This document shows, piece by piece, positions 40,429 through 50,131 of a stretch of 64,000 nucleotides of DNA. The notes under the pieces are model-generated. The model searched no databases. It was not told where the DNA came from and saw only the letters and a list, made by a program, of their open reading frames with translations. Source of the DNA: an uncultured Alphaproteobacteria bacterium (lineage in GTDB: Bacteria > Pseudomonadota > Alphaproteobacteria > Methylaequorales > Methylaequoraceae); contig CACMJG010000002.1 of assembly GCA_902613995.1 (NCBI GenBank), positions 1-64,000 of the forward strand. The letters are read 5' to 3'. Numbering within the stretch: the stretch's first letter is position 1; every line of letters begins with the position of its first letter. Position numbers and translations under genes: made by a program.

Positions 40429-40529
40429 CACATCACCGTTTCTGCTGTATAGGCTTATAAAATTTATAATCCTCATATATAATTATAATTTATCTTTGAA
40501 TCTTACAAATTTTATATAAAGTTTTAAGC

Positions 40530-41615
40530 GTGGTTGATTTTGAAGTTACAGTCATTGGTGGTGGTGTAGTTGGTTTATCAATTGCAAGAGAACTTTCTTT
40601 ATCAGGTAAAAAAGTTCTATTAATTGAAAAGAATAGTTCTTTTGGTCAAGAAAATAGTTCTAGAAACAGCGGTGTTATTCACGCTGGAATTTATTATCCC
40701 CATAATAGTTTTAAAAATAAGTTTTGTGTCGCTGGAAATGTAAGCTTGTATTCATATGCAAAAGAAAGAGGCATTAAATTTTCAAATTGTGGTAAAATAA
40801 TCGTTGCAACAAGCAAAGAGCAAGAAAAAAAACTTAATCAAATAATTTTAAATGCTGAAAGAAATGGCTTAATTTTAGAAAAACTTTCTCAAAGGCATAT
40901 GAAAGAGCTTGAACCTGAGTTAGTTGGCAAATTAGGTTTGCTCTCAAGAACGACGGGTGTAATTGACATTCATGATTTAATGCTGAATTTTATAACCGAT
41001 ATTGAAAACAATGGTGGAATAATAAGTTTTAATTCGGAGTTTTCACATAGTGTTAATAAAACTAATCATATTTCTTTTTTCTTAAAAAAAAATGAAAAGG
41101 AGGAAGTAAAAACAAAATCGATTATCAACTCTACAGGGTTGTACAGTCATCTTATAGCAACAAAAATTGATGGTATAAATGCTGATGACATACCTGTAAT
41201 TAGATACATAAAAGGAAATTATTTGTCTTTATCAGGGAAATCACCTTTCAAAAAATTAATTTATCCACTACCAGAAAAGGACGGTTTAGGTATCCATTCA
41301 ACTTTAAATCTTGATGGTGTTACAATTTTTGGTCCTGATACAGTTGAAGCGGAAGAAATTGATTTTCAAGTAACCAAAAATATCAAAGAAAAATTTTTAA
41401 AATCGATATCTAAGTATTGGCCTGAAGTTAAAAATAGAAATTTAAACTATGACTATTGTGGTATTAGACCAAAACATGTAAACAATGACTTTTCATTTTT
41501 TACTAAAAAGCTTGACGACGATTCCTTCATAATTAATTTATTTGGAATTGAATCACCCGGGTTAACTTCATCAATTCAAATAGGCAAATATGTTTTAAAA
41601 ATTTTTGAACATTAG
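40530..41615 (+). CDS. lhgO: L-2-hydroxyglutarate oxidase-like FAD enzyme
   Basis: The FAD-binding start VTVIGGGVVGLSIARELS is followed by the family motif NSGVIHAGIYYPHNS, with the histidine that marks L-2-hydroxyglutarate oxidases/dehydrogenases. The C-terminus shows DYCGIRPKH and a final FAD contact GIESPGLTSS. LhgO returns L-2-hydroxyglutarate to 2-oxoglutarate and passes electrons to the membrane quinone pool. At 361 residues it is slightly short of the about 400 usual. The start is GTG. It is the only gene of module 1. Confidence 0.8.
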   Translation: MVDFEVTVIGGGVVGLSIARELSLSGKKVLLIEKNSSFGQENSSRNSGVIHAGIYYPHNSFKNKFCVAGNVSLYSYAKERGIKFSNCGKIIVATSKEQEKKLNQIILNAERNGLILEKLSQRHMKELEPELVGKLGLLSRTTGVIDIHDLMLNFITDIENNGGIISFNSEFSHSVNKTNHISFFLKKNEKEEVKTKSIINSTGLYSHLIATKIDGINADDIPVIRYIKGNYLSLSGKSPFKKLIYPLPEKDGLGIHSTLNLDGVTIFGPDTVEAEEIDFQVTKNIKEKFLKSISKYWPEVKNRNLNYDYCGIRPKHVNNDFSFFTKKLDDDSFIINLFGIESPGLTSSIQIGKYVLKIFEH

Positions 41616-42148
41616 AAAATTACATAATTATTTTTTTTAAAACAATTGTTCTCTTAGTCCGACTCGAACAGACATGAACCGAAGTCTAACGGATTTTGAA
41701 TCAGTTGCGTTTGATTGTAAGTTGAATTATGGAATTAAGTAGAAAACGAAGAGACTGATATTGAATTCAGAAATCTTAGTATAATAGATCAATCTCAGAC
41801 ATTATATCTCGGTATTTCAAAAAAATGGTTATCAGTACTAAATTTCAAGACTATCAAGATGGTGAAAAAAAAATATCAAAAATAGATTTTTAATATCAGC
41901 GATTATCTAATTCTTTCAGTAAGTTATTTAGAGTCTAATCAAGTTTTAGTATCAAAAAATGTTATTGAATTAAATAGATATAATGGTTTTGTTAAACATG
42001 AATTTAAAACTAATAAAGAGACGATGTACAGAACTAGATATTGTGAAATTTTAAATAAAAATTGTTTTAAATCGCAATGTAGAATATTAACTTTTTTCAA
42101 TTTTAGTATTGAAACTTTTTTTAAATTAGTTCAAGAAAAAATTATACT
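41616..42148. other. gene-free stretch with tRNA fragment and open-frame relic
   Basis: This 533-bp stretch holds the tRNA-Leu fragment d (41655-41702) and its inner arm. From about 41889 to the stop near 42163 there is a plus-strand frame of about 90 codons without a proper start (residues include VLVSKNVIELNRYNGF); it may be a gene relic or chance. I cannot match it to an integrase. Confidence 0.4.
41655..41702 (-). repeat. tRNA-Leu 3' fragment (copy d)
   Basis: Of 48 bases, 45 match the intact tRNA-Leu; the last bases of the acceptor stem and CCA have decayed. The flank to its right (41701-41722) matches the inner arm of copies a and b with one mismatch in 22, so these three elements share one att family. 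Confidence 0.85.
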
Positions 42149-43999
42149 TTATTTTAATTTGTAATTCTTTAGAACTAGAACATTCCAAGCAAACAATCTG
42201 TAATCTTTTTTTCCACTGTAATGGCTGTTTATCATTTGTGATAAAATTTTTTTATTAACAGGATAATTATCACTTAGATCATTAGGTTTCTCTATAGTCT
42301 TAATCCAATCGTTAATAGGCACAGCAAAACCATGTTTTGGTCTATTTATTATACTTTTTGGTAAATATCTCTTAGCTAGCTGTTTTAATATGTATTTACC
42401 GTTTCCATTCCTAACTTTAAACTTCATTGGTAGTCTGTTGGCAAAATTAGTCACATCGTTGTCTAAATATGGTGTGCGAACCTCAAGTGAATGAAGCATA
42501 CTAGCTCTATCCATTTTAGTTAATACATAATCTTGTAAATAAAATTTAGTATAGTATTCTTGTGTCCGTGCATTAATATCTTTTCCACTGCTTTGGCTCC
42601 ATAAATCTATAGCGTCATCATATAATTCATTTATATCAGTTTTTTCTTCAAATAGATCAGATATTTCATCTGATTGAAGACTAGATAACCAAACTGGGTT
42701 CCATATTTCTTGTCTGAATTGTAGACCTTTAGCTACTTTATTTACTTTATAAAATAAATTCATATAATTTGATTGAATCGGTAAAAAGTCTACAAGTCGT
42801 GCTATTTTCTTTCTTAAGAAATATGGACTAAATTTTACATAATTGATCAGTTTTAAAAATTCAAAAGTTGTATATCCACAAAATATTTCATCTGAACCAT
42901 CACCACTAATCATTACTTTAGAAATTTTACGTGCCTCTTTGCAAAGATAGTATGATGGTACGAAAGAATAATCTCCCATTGGCTCATCTAACCTTTTCAA
43001 ACAAAAAATTAATTCTTTTTGCCAATCCTTGGATTGCATTACAATTAATTTATTTTTCATCTTTAAATGCTTTGCAACTTTTTTTGCATATATAGATTCA
43101 TCATAGCTCTCTTGGTCCACTCCAATACTCAATGAACCAGCAAAATTTTCAGGTTCAATTTTTTTTAATATCGAACAAACAAGACTTGAATCTATTCCTC
43201 CAGATAAAAACGCACCAACAGGTACATCTGCTAAAAATCGACTACTAACTGCTTTAGTTAACAAATCATCCAATTCATCAAGAATGTCATGCTCCTTTCT
43301 ACAATAAAATGTTTCATCTTCTTGAATTTTAAAATGATAATATTTTTTTTTATCTAAAGATTTTTTTCCTACATTGAAGATTATGTATTCACCCGCCTGG
43401 CATTTATAACAATTTTCAAATAATGTATGAGGTGAGGGAATATGATTGAATACAAAATATTTTTTCAAAGACAAAGTTGAAATTTTTTTTTCAACAGAAG
43501 AATGTTCTGAAAGGCTTGAAAGTTCAGAGCTAAAAATAAAATTTTGGTTTTTAAAATAATAAAATAGAGGCTTTTCACCAAATCTGTCTCTAGCAATGAT
43601 TATACGCTTTTCTTTTTTATCCCAAATACCAATCGCAAACATACCATTAAATTTTACGAAACAACTTTCTTGCCAATACTCAAATGCTCTTAAGACTAAC
43701 TCTGTGTCGCTGTTCTTAGAGGTAAATTTAATTTTTTTTTTTTCTAAAGTTTTTCTTAAAGAACCAGCATTATATATTTCTCCATTATATGTTAGAACAT
43801 ATCTTCCACTATCACTAATCATTGGTTGCTTACCCCCTTTTTCATCTATAATGGTAAGTCTTGCATGACCAAAAACACAACGTGAATTATTTTCACTAAA
43901 AATATTATTATCATCTGGGCCTCTGTGATGTAATTTATTTATCATAGAACGAATATCTTTTATATTCCCTTGCCCACAAAATCCAGCAATACCACACAT
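42149..43999 (-). CDS. asnB: asparagine synthase (glutamine-hydrolysing)
   Basis: The start at 43999 puts the glutaminase nucleophile at Cys2 (MCGIAGFCG). The N-terminal class II amidotransferase domain has LHHRGPDD and YNGEIYNA; the synthetase domain has the ATP loop LSGGIDSSLV and the C-terminal TKMDRASMLHSLEVRTPYLD. At 616 residues it is full length. Such AsnB proteins in glycan clusters may amidate sugars rather than aspartate. It starts 1 bp after the upstream GT2 stop. A broken relative lies at 57994-58590. Confidence 0.93.
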   Translation of the reverse strand: MCGIAGFCGQGNIKDIRSMINKLHHRGPDDNNIFSENNSRCVFGHARLTIIDEKGGKQPMISDSGRYVLTYNGEIYNAGSLRKTLEKKKIKFTSKNSDTELVLRAFEYWQESCFVKFNGMFAIGIWDKKEKRIIIARDRFGEKPLFYYFKNQNFIFSSELSSLSEHSSVEKKISTLSLKKYFVFNHIPSPHTLFENCYKCQAGEYIIFNVGKKSLDKKKYYHFKIQEDETFYCRKEHDILDELDDLLTKAVSSRFLADVPVGAFLSGGIDSSLVCSILKKIEPENFAGSLSIGVDQESYDESIYAKKVAKHLKMKNKLIVMQSKDWQKELIFCLKRLDEPMGDYSFVPSYYLCKEARKISKVMISGDGSDEIFCGYTTFEFLKLINYVKFSPYFLRKKIARLVDFLPIQSNYMNLFYKVNKVAKGLQFRQEIWNPVWLSSLQSDEISDLFEEKTDINELYDDAIDLWSQSSGKDINARTQEYYTKFYLQDYVLTKMDRASMLHSLEVRTPYLDNDVTNFANRLPMKFKVRNGNGKYILKQLAKRYLPKSIINRPKHGFAVPINDWIKTIEKPNDLSDNYPVNKKILSQMINSHYSGKKDYRLFAWNVLVLKNYKLK

Positions 44000-44000
44000 C

Positions 44001-44960
44001 TCATTTTTCACTTATATTGTGAAGATTTTTAACACTGTAAACTCTCCTATTTTGAGATTCAAAATATGTTCTTACTAAAATCTCAGCAACAAGGCCTAAC
44101 AATACAGATATTATACCTGTTATAAAAAACATAACTGCAACTAATGGTAACGGAGTTAAAATAAGAGAAGTTCCAATAATTTTTAAGTAAATTGCATATA
44201 AACCAGCTAATGCAGATAAACCAAAAGAAAAAAAAGCAAAAAAACCGAATAGATAGATTGGTTTTGTTAAATATTTTTTTAAAAAAACAACAACAAACAA
44301 ATCTAGTAACACTTTGAAAGTACGGCCAATTCCATATTTTGATTTTCCTCCTTCCCTTATTCGATGATTTACTTCGACCTCTGCTATTTTACCTCCTTGC
44401 CAAGATGCATAAATAGGGATAAATCTATGCATCTCACCATACAAATTGACTGATTTAATAATTTCTTTTCGATAAGCTTTTAAAGAACAACCGTAATCAT
44501 TTAGGGGAACTTTGGTTATTATTGATATAAGCTTATTTGCAATGATACTCGGAAGACGTCTTGAAAAAAGTCTATCTTTTCTTTTTTTTCTCCAACCAGA
44601 AACAACCGAGATACCTTCATTTATTTTTTTAACTAGAGTAATAATATCTTTAGGGTCATTTTGTCCGTCACCATCCATCCCAACAATAATGTCATTAGTA
44701 GCATAATCAATTCCTGCCATTAAAGCTGCTGTTTGGCCTGCATTTGAAGCAAAAGATATTACCTTGAGATTTTTATGCATTGATACCATCTCTTTAAGAA
44801 TTGAATATGTTTTATCTTGACTCCCATCATTAATAGCTAAGATTTCCCATTTCTTAAAATCTTTTTTTAGAACATTTAGCACCTCAATAATAACTGTTCT
44901 TACAGCTTCTTCCTCATCGAAAAAGGGGATAATAACAGAAACGGAAAATTTATTATTCAT
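44001..44960 (-). CDS. GT2 glycosyltransferase, polyprenyl-phosphate type
   Basis: A GT-A domain opens with VIIPFFDEEEAVR, has INDGSQDKT and the metal site GMDGDGQNDP, and ends with two membrane helices (about 230-255 and 265-295). This is the DPM1/GtrB/ArnC layout: the enzyme loads a sugar onto a polyprenyl phosphate on the cytoplasmic face. The sugar is unknown. It is followed immediately by asnB. Confidence 0.87.
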   Translation of the reverse strand: MNNKFSVSVIIPFFDEEEAVRTVIIEVLNVLKKDFKKWEILAINDGSQDKTYSILKEMVSMHKNLKVISFASNAGQTAALMAGIDYATNDIIVGMDGDGQNDPKDIITLVKKINEGISVVSGWRKKRKDRLFSRRLPSIIANKLISIITKVPLNDYGCSLKAYRKEIIKSVNLYGEMHRFIPIYASWQGGKIAEVEVNHRIREGGKSKYGIGRTFKVLLDLFVVVFLKKYLTKPIYLFGFFAFFSFGLSALAGLYAIYLKIIGTSLILTPLPLVAVMFFITGIISVLLGLVAEILVRTYFESQNRRVYSVKNLHNISEK

Positions 44961-45189
44961 ATTAATCTCTTCAATTTACCTATATTTTCTCAATATATCT
45001 TTGAAAAAAAATTAAAGCTAATTATTTATTATTTCCGATAAGACTCATTTAAAAATTTCTAAATTAATAGATTTATTTGTTTTTAGATGAATATTAAAAA
45101 AAAATATACTAGCTTTACTAAGATGATGATTGAATAAAATATTAATAGTTAAAAAGTTTATAATCATTATAAGGTTTTTAAATTAAATA

Positions 45190-45945
45190 TTACATTTTTT
45201 TTAAACTTAATAATCTTGATTTTATTCGCGCCAATTTATTTTGAATAAAAATTGGAATTAATAGAATAACAAATTTTCGAAATTTAAACCAAAGTGGTGA
45301 AATATCTTTAATTTTCTCATTATTTTCAAGTTTTGTATCATAAATTAATTTTGATAATTTTGATTGATAATCTTTATGAACGTAAAGTATAGTGTTAAAC
45401 CTATACCAAAAGGCTATATTTTGATTTTTTGCTATTATAGGACGAAGACAATCAAAAGCTTCATAATTATATTTTTCAAAGATATTTCTCCAATAGTCAA
45501 AGGAACGTTCATTTATGTGTGTTTCTCCACCTTGTCCAGGAGGTGATGCTGAAAATAAAACAATTGGTGCATGTTTCGTTAAAGATCTTATAAAATCAAT
45601 CGAACTTTGTGGTTTTAAATGTTCAGCAACTTCTAAACTATACGCAAAATCAAAACGGCGATTTAAATTAATTGCTTTATTCAAATCTTTTAACTTAAAA
45701 TTTCGTGCAGGTATTTTTAATTTTGATAAATCAAAATAACTCCCGTCGATACCCTGAATATCTTCAATACCATTTTCTTGCCAAGTTTCTAGCCATGCTC
45801 CTTGAGCACAACCAAAATCTACTACACTTTTAATTTCTGGAATAAGTTTTTTAATAATAGGAACAATCTGTATAGCTGATTTTTTAGATATAAGGGTAGT
45901 ATAGTCAAAAAAACTTTGGTCGTAGTTTTTCATATTTGTATTCAC
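45190..45945 (-). CDS. class I SAM-dependent methyltransferase
   Basis: The SAM-binding motif I is VVDFGCAQGAWLETW near residues 41-55, motif II lies at IQGIDGSYFD, and motif IV at FDFAYSLEVAEHL. Its target is unknown; glycan modification fits the neighbours. The start is either GTG at 45945 or the in-frame ATG at 45933, which differs by four residues. It is 251 residues from the GTG. Confidence 0.85.
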   Translation of the reverse strand: MNTNMKNYDQSFFDYTTLISKKSAIQIVPIIKKLIPEIKSVVDFGCAQGAWLETWQENGIEDIQGIDGSYFDLSKLKIPARNFKLKDLNKAINLNRRFDFAYSLEVAEHLKPQSSIDFIRSLTKHAPIVLFSASPPGQGGETHINERSFDYWRNIFEKYNYEAFDCLRPIIAKNQNIAFWYRFNTILYVHKDYQSKLSKLIYDTKLENNEKIKDISPLWFKFRKFVILLIPIFIQNKLARIKSRLLSLKKM

Positions 45946-45990
45946 TCTATTACTTTTAATTATTTAATTTTAATTTATCTTAATAAAAAA

Positions 45991-47532
45991 CTAATCATAA
46001 GAATTTTTTGTGATTTTTAACCTTTTATTGTTTTTGTTGTAAAAATAATATGCAATTAATACTAAGGTAAAAAAAATAAGAAAGCTTAATGCTGTATAAT
46101 ATTCTTTTAATGTCCACCATCCTCCATTAGTTAAAATAAATTCTGTTCTTTGGTCAAATGGGACATAAAATCTACTGGATATCACTGAGAGAATTGAAAA
46201 TAAAACTAAAAATTTTTTTGAAACAAACTTAATTGCAGAAATTATAAGAAGTAAAAACGGAAGAAAAGAGATTAGATGCCTGCTTTCGGAGTTAACACTT
46301 AAAACAAAAAATAAAAGAAACACTATGTGAAGACCATGCCCTACATTAATTCCTATTAAAATTTTATCAATTTCTTTCCAATGATAAATTAGAAAAACAG
46401 AAAAAAATCCAAAATATGCTATGTGAGCCAACCAAGGTTGTAGTGGCATCATTGGAGCATTGTAAAAATAAGTTAATAAAATAGTTATGTGATTTTTGAA
46501 ATTACTTGAGTATGCTAATGTTTGACCTTCTTTTGAAAAAATATATATAATTAGGCTCTTAATTATATAGATTATCAAAATGGTAATAGTAACTTTTCTT
46601 ATTTTGAAAACACTAATCGCTTTAATTAATATTGATAATGCATTAAAAAACCTTAATTGATTTAAACTTAAAAACAAAAGAATAATTGTAAATAAAAAAC
46701 CAATATAAAAGAAATTACTACCATACCAACGTCCATGATAAATATAAGGTTGAAGTATCTGTGGAAATATAAAACTTGTAAATATTAAAAAAAGAAAAAT
46801 ACTTAAAAATAAAACGGAGGATTGATAAAATTTGTGCCTATGTAAAAAAGAAAATATGTTACTAAAAAATGAAATTAATTTAAAACTTTTTAATCGTGTA
46901 AACTCCCTGGACTTCTTTTCTAATAGATCGTATTTTCTTAAGATAATTAATGGAATAGTAAAAAGTGCGAATTGTGGCTGAATAAAATTACTTACAAAAA
47001 ATATTACTAATAAAATTTTTATATCTCCTAAAATATAAAAATATAAAAATATCATTGCTGTTAATAATGCAAAAGGGTCTGGATCCTCTTGTAGAAATGG
47101 AGAAAAAATAATAAACAATGGTAAAGATAATAATGTAATTGCACCAATATAATATTGTTCAATTGAAAAAGATAATTTTTGAGAAATTTTAAACCAAAAG
47201 ATAATAGTTAAAACTAAAAGTAAAGAATTAATATAATCAAAAATTAAGTTTATATTAATGGGAGAAGGTTCAATTTGAAATATTGTAAAAGTTAAATAAG
47301 CCACTAATGAAAAGAGAGATTTTTGGAAATAATATTTACTAAAACTTTTCTCAATTAAATAGGTATCGTAATTTTGTGCCATCAAACAGTATATGCCACA
47401 AATTTGACTATCATCTAAGATAATTGCATTTTTATCAGCATAGTATATACCGTAAAATCCAATAAAAACTGCTAAAACAATAGAAAAAAATAAATGTAAA
47501 TTTACTGTTCTATTTTTTAATTTAAGATTCAC
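45991..47532 (-). CDS. polytopic membrane protein of unknown function
   Basis: The 513-residue protein has ten or more hydrophobic segments spread over its length. Short loops and an acidic DDSQ segment after the first helix (near residues 41-44) recall GT-C type glycosyltransferases, in which a catalytic acid sits in the first periplasmic loop. The identification is tentative. The start is GTG. It lies between two methyltransferase genes. Confidence 0.6.
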   Translation of the reverse strand: MNLKLKNRTVNLHLFFSIVLAVFIGFYGIYYADKNAIILDDSQICGIYCLMAQNYDTYLIEKSFSKYYFQKSLFSLVAYLTFTIFQIEPSPININLIFDYINSLLLVLTIIFWFKISQKLSFSIEQYYIGAITLLSLPLFIIFSPFLQEDPDPFALLTAMIFLYFYILGDIKILLVIFFVSNFIQPQFALFTIPLIILRKYDLLEKKSREFTRLKSFKLISFFSNIFSFLHRHKFYQSSVLFLSIFLFLIFTSFIFPQILQPYIYHGRWYGSNFFYIGFLFTIILLFLSLNQLRFFNALSILIKAISVFKIRKVTITILIIYIIKSLIIYIFSKEGQTLAYSSNFKNHITILLTYFYNAPMMPLQPWLAHIAYFGFFSVFLIYHWKEIDKILIGINVGHGLHIVFLLFFVLSVNSESRHLISFLPFLLLIISAIKFVSKKFLVLFSILSVISSRFYVPFDQRTEFILTNGGWWTLKEYYTALSFLIFFTLVLIAYYFYNKNNKRLKITKNSYD

Positions 47533-47593
47533 GGGATAAATTATGCTCTAGAATTTATCGTAACTCGTTATTTAACTTCAAACAACCCAATGA

Positions 47594-48559
47594 TTAATTA
47601 TTTTTCTTAGCTATTATTTTTTGATTTGAGGTTTCGGCATTAAAAAATTTTGCTATTAAATCAATCAGTGCAAATGTAGCTAGCCAAAATATACTTGTAT
47701 CAGAGAACAATTTTTTCCCTATCTTAGTCATTCCTTTACTTGCAAAAAAAAAATGCAATGAATAGATCCAACACGGAGGTGCTAATAAAGAATGTTGTTC
47801 CAAAATATTAAAATGGTGCTTTTCCAAGGCTATTTTTAGATGCTTTTTTGAAAACAAATTTAAATGTCTAGGTATGTAATACCCTCCCCAACATTTGCTA
47901 TAAAAAAAAAATCTATCCCAACCATTAGGATTAGGTGTTTCTAATGAAATTATGCCATTTTTACCGAGAATTTTATAACATTTTTTTAAAACTAAAGAAA
48001 CGTCCCACACATGTTCTATTATTTGATTTGCTGTAATCAGATCAAATTTTATATTATTAAATTTCACATTTTCTACAGTGCTCTCTATAACTGAAATGTT
48101 TGCTTGATTCAGTTCCTCTTTAACACCGCTACCAAACTTAAAATCTAATCCATAAAGTTGAGATGTGGGATATTTTCTTCGTAATGCTAAAAGAAACGCT
48201 CCATCTCCGCAACCGATATCTAAAATCTTTGGTTTTTTCGGTAAATATTTTTCAATTTTCTTAAACCTATTAACTAAAATAAAGTCTTTTAAAAAAGTAA
48301 GGAATGTACCTTTTTTTCCGAATTGTCTCTCATATGTTGAGTAATCACTAGGATATATCAAATCTATTTGGTTTATTTTTGGACGAGGATTTAAGTAAAG
48401 GTGAGAGCAATCTAAACATTGAACAAAAGTAAAATTTTGGTTTGTGCAATTATGAAGATAATCTTTTCCATCGGTAACATATTCTGATTTAGATGACCCA
48501 CATAAATTGCATTCAACTTTTTCGGTACTAATTACTTTTTTGGATATTTTTAAATCCAC
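47594..48559 (-). CDS. SAM-dependent methyltransferase with N-terminal zinc ribbon
   Basis: Cys17, Cys20, Cys48 and Cys51 (VECNLCGSS and QCLDCSHLYLNPRP) form a likely zinc site. The methyltransferase core follows with ILDIGCGDGAFLLAL near residue 112 and LITANQIIEHVWD. This domain order is common in sugar or lipid methyltransferases of polysaccharide clusters. The start is GTG, 5 bp after the desaturase stop. Confidence 0.87.
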   Translation of the reverse strand: MDLKISKKVISTEKVECNLCGSSKSEYVTDGKDYLHNCTNQNFTFVQCLDCSHLYLNPRPKINQIDLIYPSDYSTYERQFGKKGTFLTFLKDFILVNRFKKIEKYLPKKPKILDIGCGDGAFLLALRRKYPTSQLYGLDFKFGSGVKEELNQANISVIESTVENVKFNNIKFDLITANQIIEHVWDVSLVLKKCYKILGKNGIISLETPNPNGWDRFFFYSKCWGGYYIPRHLNLFSKKHLKIALEKHHFNILEQHSLLAPPCWIYSLHFFFASKGMTKIGKKLFSDTSIFWLATFALIDLIAKFFNAETSNQKIIAKKNN

Positions 48560-48564
48560 ATCAT

Positions 48565-49530
48565 TTAATTTTTTGAATTTTCCAAAAATGGTAGTTCCTT
48601 AAACCAAATAAATAACAAACCTAAATAACTTCCTTTATAAATTTCAAATCTCCCGTTTAAAGGATTATACTGTTTTTTTGATTTTGAGATATAATGTAAA
48701 TGCGTTTTATGTAATCTTTTTAACTGTGATTGAGGCACAGTTGGAAATAAATGATGCTCACCGTGATAATTAAAGTCAAATGCACCAAGAATATAATTCA
48801 TTATCCTAGATCCATGAATTGTGCGAATAACCCAATCACATTTTGGGCTTCCATGTTCGCATAGTAATCTAGTACTAGATAGCAATTTTCCAATTGTTGC
48901 AATAGGAAGCAACCAAAAAAATAAATAGTAAAAAACATTATTAAATAATAGGTAAAAACATAAAAATATAACTGCTTGCACTAAGAATAACATCAAAGCA
49001 TCCAAAATTAGATTGATTCTTCTTGGTTTGACAATTATTGTGTTGGTCGTCTTATTGTTAAATTGCATATTTAAAAATTGAATTAATGCAGGAAGTCCAC
49101 TACCAAACCATAAAAAACGATTTAAAAATTGTAGTTTTGATTTTGGAAATTGGCTGTAAAGTTCATACTCAGGATCATTTTCAGTTCCTACGTATTTATG
49201 ATGTTTAAAATGAAAATTTCTATAATTAAGATTAAATCCAATAGGATAAGCTGTAAATAAAGATGCTAAAAAATCTTTTTTTTTATTTGCAAAATTAAAG
49301 TGAACTGCTTCATGCATTGCATTACCAAGGGAATATTGCGCCCATCCTATTATTATAAAACCCATTATTTTAAAAGCAAAGGTGTAAGGTGCATTTAAAA
49401 CCTCAGAATAATAAATTACTGAAATTGTCATAAAAATTGTCAAATACAATCCAGCGGTAACAATGTAAGAATAGAATTCTCCAACATGAAACGACTTAAA
49501 ATGCTCTCTATCTTTAAAAATGTTTGCCAT
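48565..49530 (-). CDS. membrane fatty acid desaturase-family protein
   Basis: Three histidine clusters for the di-iron centre are present: HEAVH at about residues 73-77, HFKHH at 107-111, and HGEHH near 255. Four or more membrane helices separate them. The 321-residue protein belongs to the acyl-lipid desaturase/hydroxylase superfamily; the substrate may be a fatty acid or a carotenoid-like lipid. It is the first gene of the module 2 operon. Confidence 0.88.
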   Translation of the reverse strand: MANIFKDREHFKSFHVGEFYSYIVTAGLYLTIFMTISVIYYSEVLNAPYTFAFKIMGFIIIGWAQYSLGNAMHEAVHFNFANKKKDFLASLFTAYPIGFNLNYRNFHFKHHKYVGTENDPEYELYSQFPKSKLQFLNRFLWFGSGLPALIQFLNMQFNNKTTNTIIVKPRRINLILDALMLFLVQAVIFLCFYLLFNNVFYYLFFWLLPIATIGKLLSSTRLLCEHGSPKCDWVIRTIHGSRIMNYILGAFDFNYHGEHHLFPTVPQSQLKRLHKTHLHYISKSKKQYNPLNGRFEIYKGSYLGLLFIWFKELPFLENSKN

Positions 49531-49896
49531 AATTTAGCCTTATTACTAATTACTCAAGAAAGTTACTAAGTCAAGAAGATCTTCTAAAAACAATCTTTCA
49601 TTAGAATAAAGTATGTATATTGTATTATATAAAAAAAAAAATTGATTTTACAACCTTAACTGAGTGCACTTGCTTTTATTTGCCACTAAAAATTTTAGAT
49701 TCCATTCAACAATCTCTAAAAAAAATTATAGAAACACTTTTAAAAAATTTGGCTTTACTTTTAATTAAGCGTTTAAAAGATTGTAATTCTAAAATTAATA
49801 ATATTTAAGGCCGCTAAAAGTGAATTTAATTTAGTTTATTTAAACAGATATATTTCAAATAAAAATAATCAAATTAATACTTATATTTATTGAAAA
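49531..49896. other. gene-free stretch
   Basis: A 366-bp interval upstream of the desaturase gene, ending at tRNA-Leu fragment c. A short plus-strand frame (49620-49808, TTG start) has no homology signal or ribosome binding site. The promoter of the module 2 operon must lie at its left end. Confidence 0.4.
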
Positions 49897-49954
49897 TGGT
49901 ACCCCTAGTCCGACTCGAACGGACATGAACCGAAGTTCAACGGATTTTGAATCC
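49897..49954 (-). repeat. tRNA-Leu 3' fragment (copy c)
   Basis: All 58 bases match the intact tRNA-Leu from the CCA end to the anticodon stem. The sequence then diverges from both the tRNA and copies a, b and d, but keeps TGTAAGTCA about 22 bases further on. Confidence 0.95.
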
Positions 49955-50001
49955 ATTCGGTCCCTCTGTAAGTCAATGTGAGTATGGTTTTTAAATTCAC
50001 T

Positions 50002-50024
50002 CTCACACACAATCTCACACTTTT
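50002..50024. repeat. inner arm-type repeats of copy c
   Basis: Two copies of CTCACAC start at 50002 and 50014, a 12-bp period. The second, TCTCACACTTTT, resembles the ATCAAACTTT repeats at copies a and b, which suggests related recombinase arm sites. Confidence 0.55.
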
Positions 50025-50131
50025 ATACTCAAAAACCTTCAATTTAACTTCTGTTAATACTAACAGAAGTTTTTACTAATAATTATCTTTTACATAATAA
50101 TGATTCGGTAAATACTAAGAATTAATCATTT

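Larger units (their letters stand above)
40374..41654. mobile_element. module 1 (1.3 kb, one gene)
   Basis: The block between tRNA-Leu fragments e and d holds only the LhgO-like oxidase gene. No recombinase or inner repeats are recognisable, as expected for the oldest insertion. Confidence 0.5.
41655..49896. mobile_element. module 2 (8.2 kb, surface glycan/lipid cargo)
   Basis: The block from fragment d to fragment c carries six genes, all on the minus strand: desaturase, methyltransferase, polytopic membrane protein, methyltransferase, GT2 and asnB. No recombinase was found. Confidence 0.5.

Noticed and set aside
49620-49808. 62-codon plus-strand frame upstream of tRNA fragment c
   Set aside because: TTG start, no ribosome binding site, low-complexity Lys/Leu content and no motif; probably chance.
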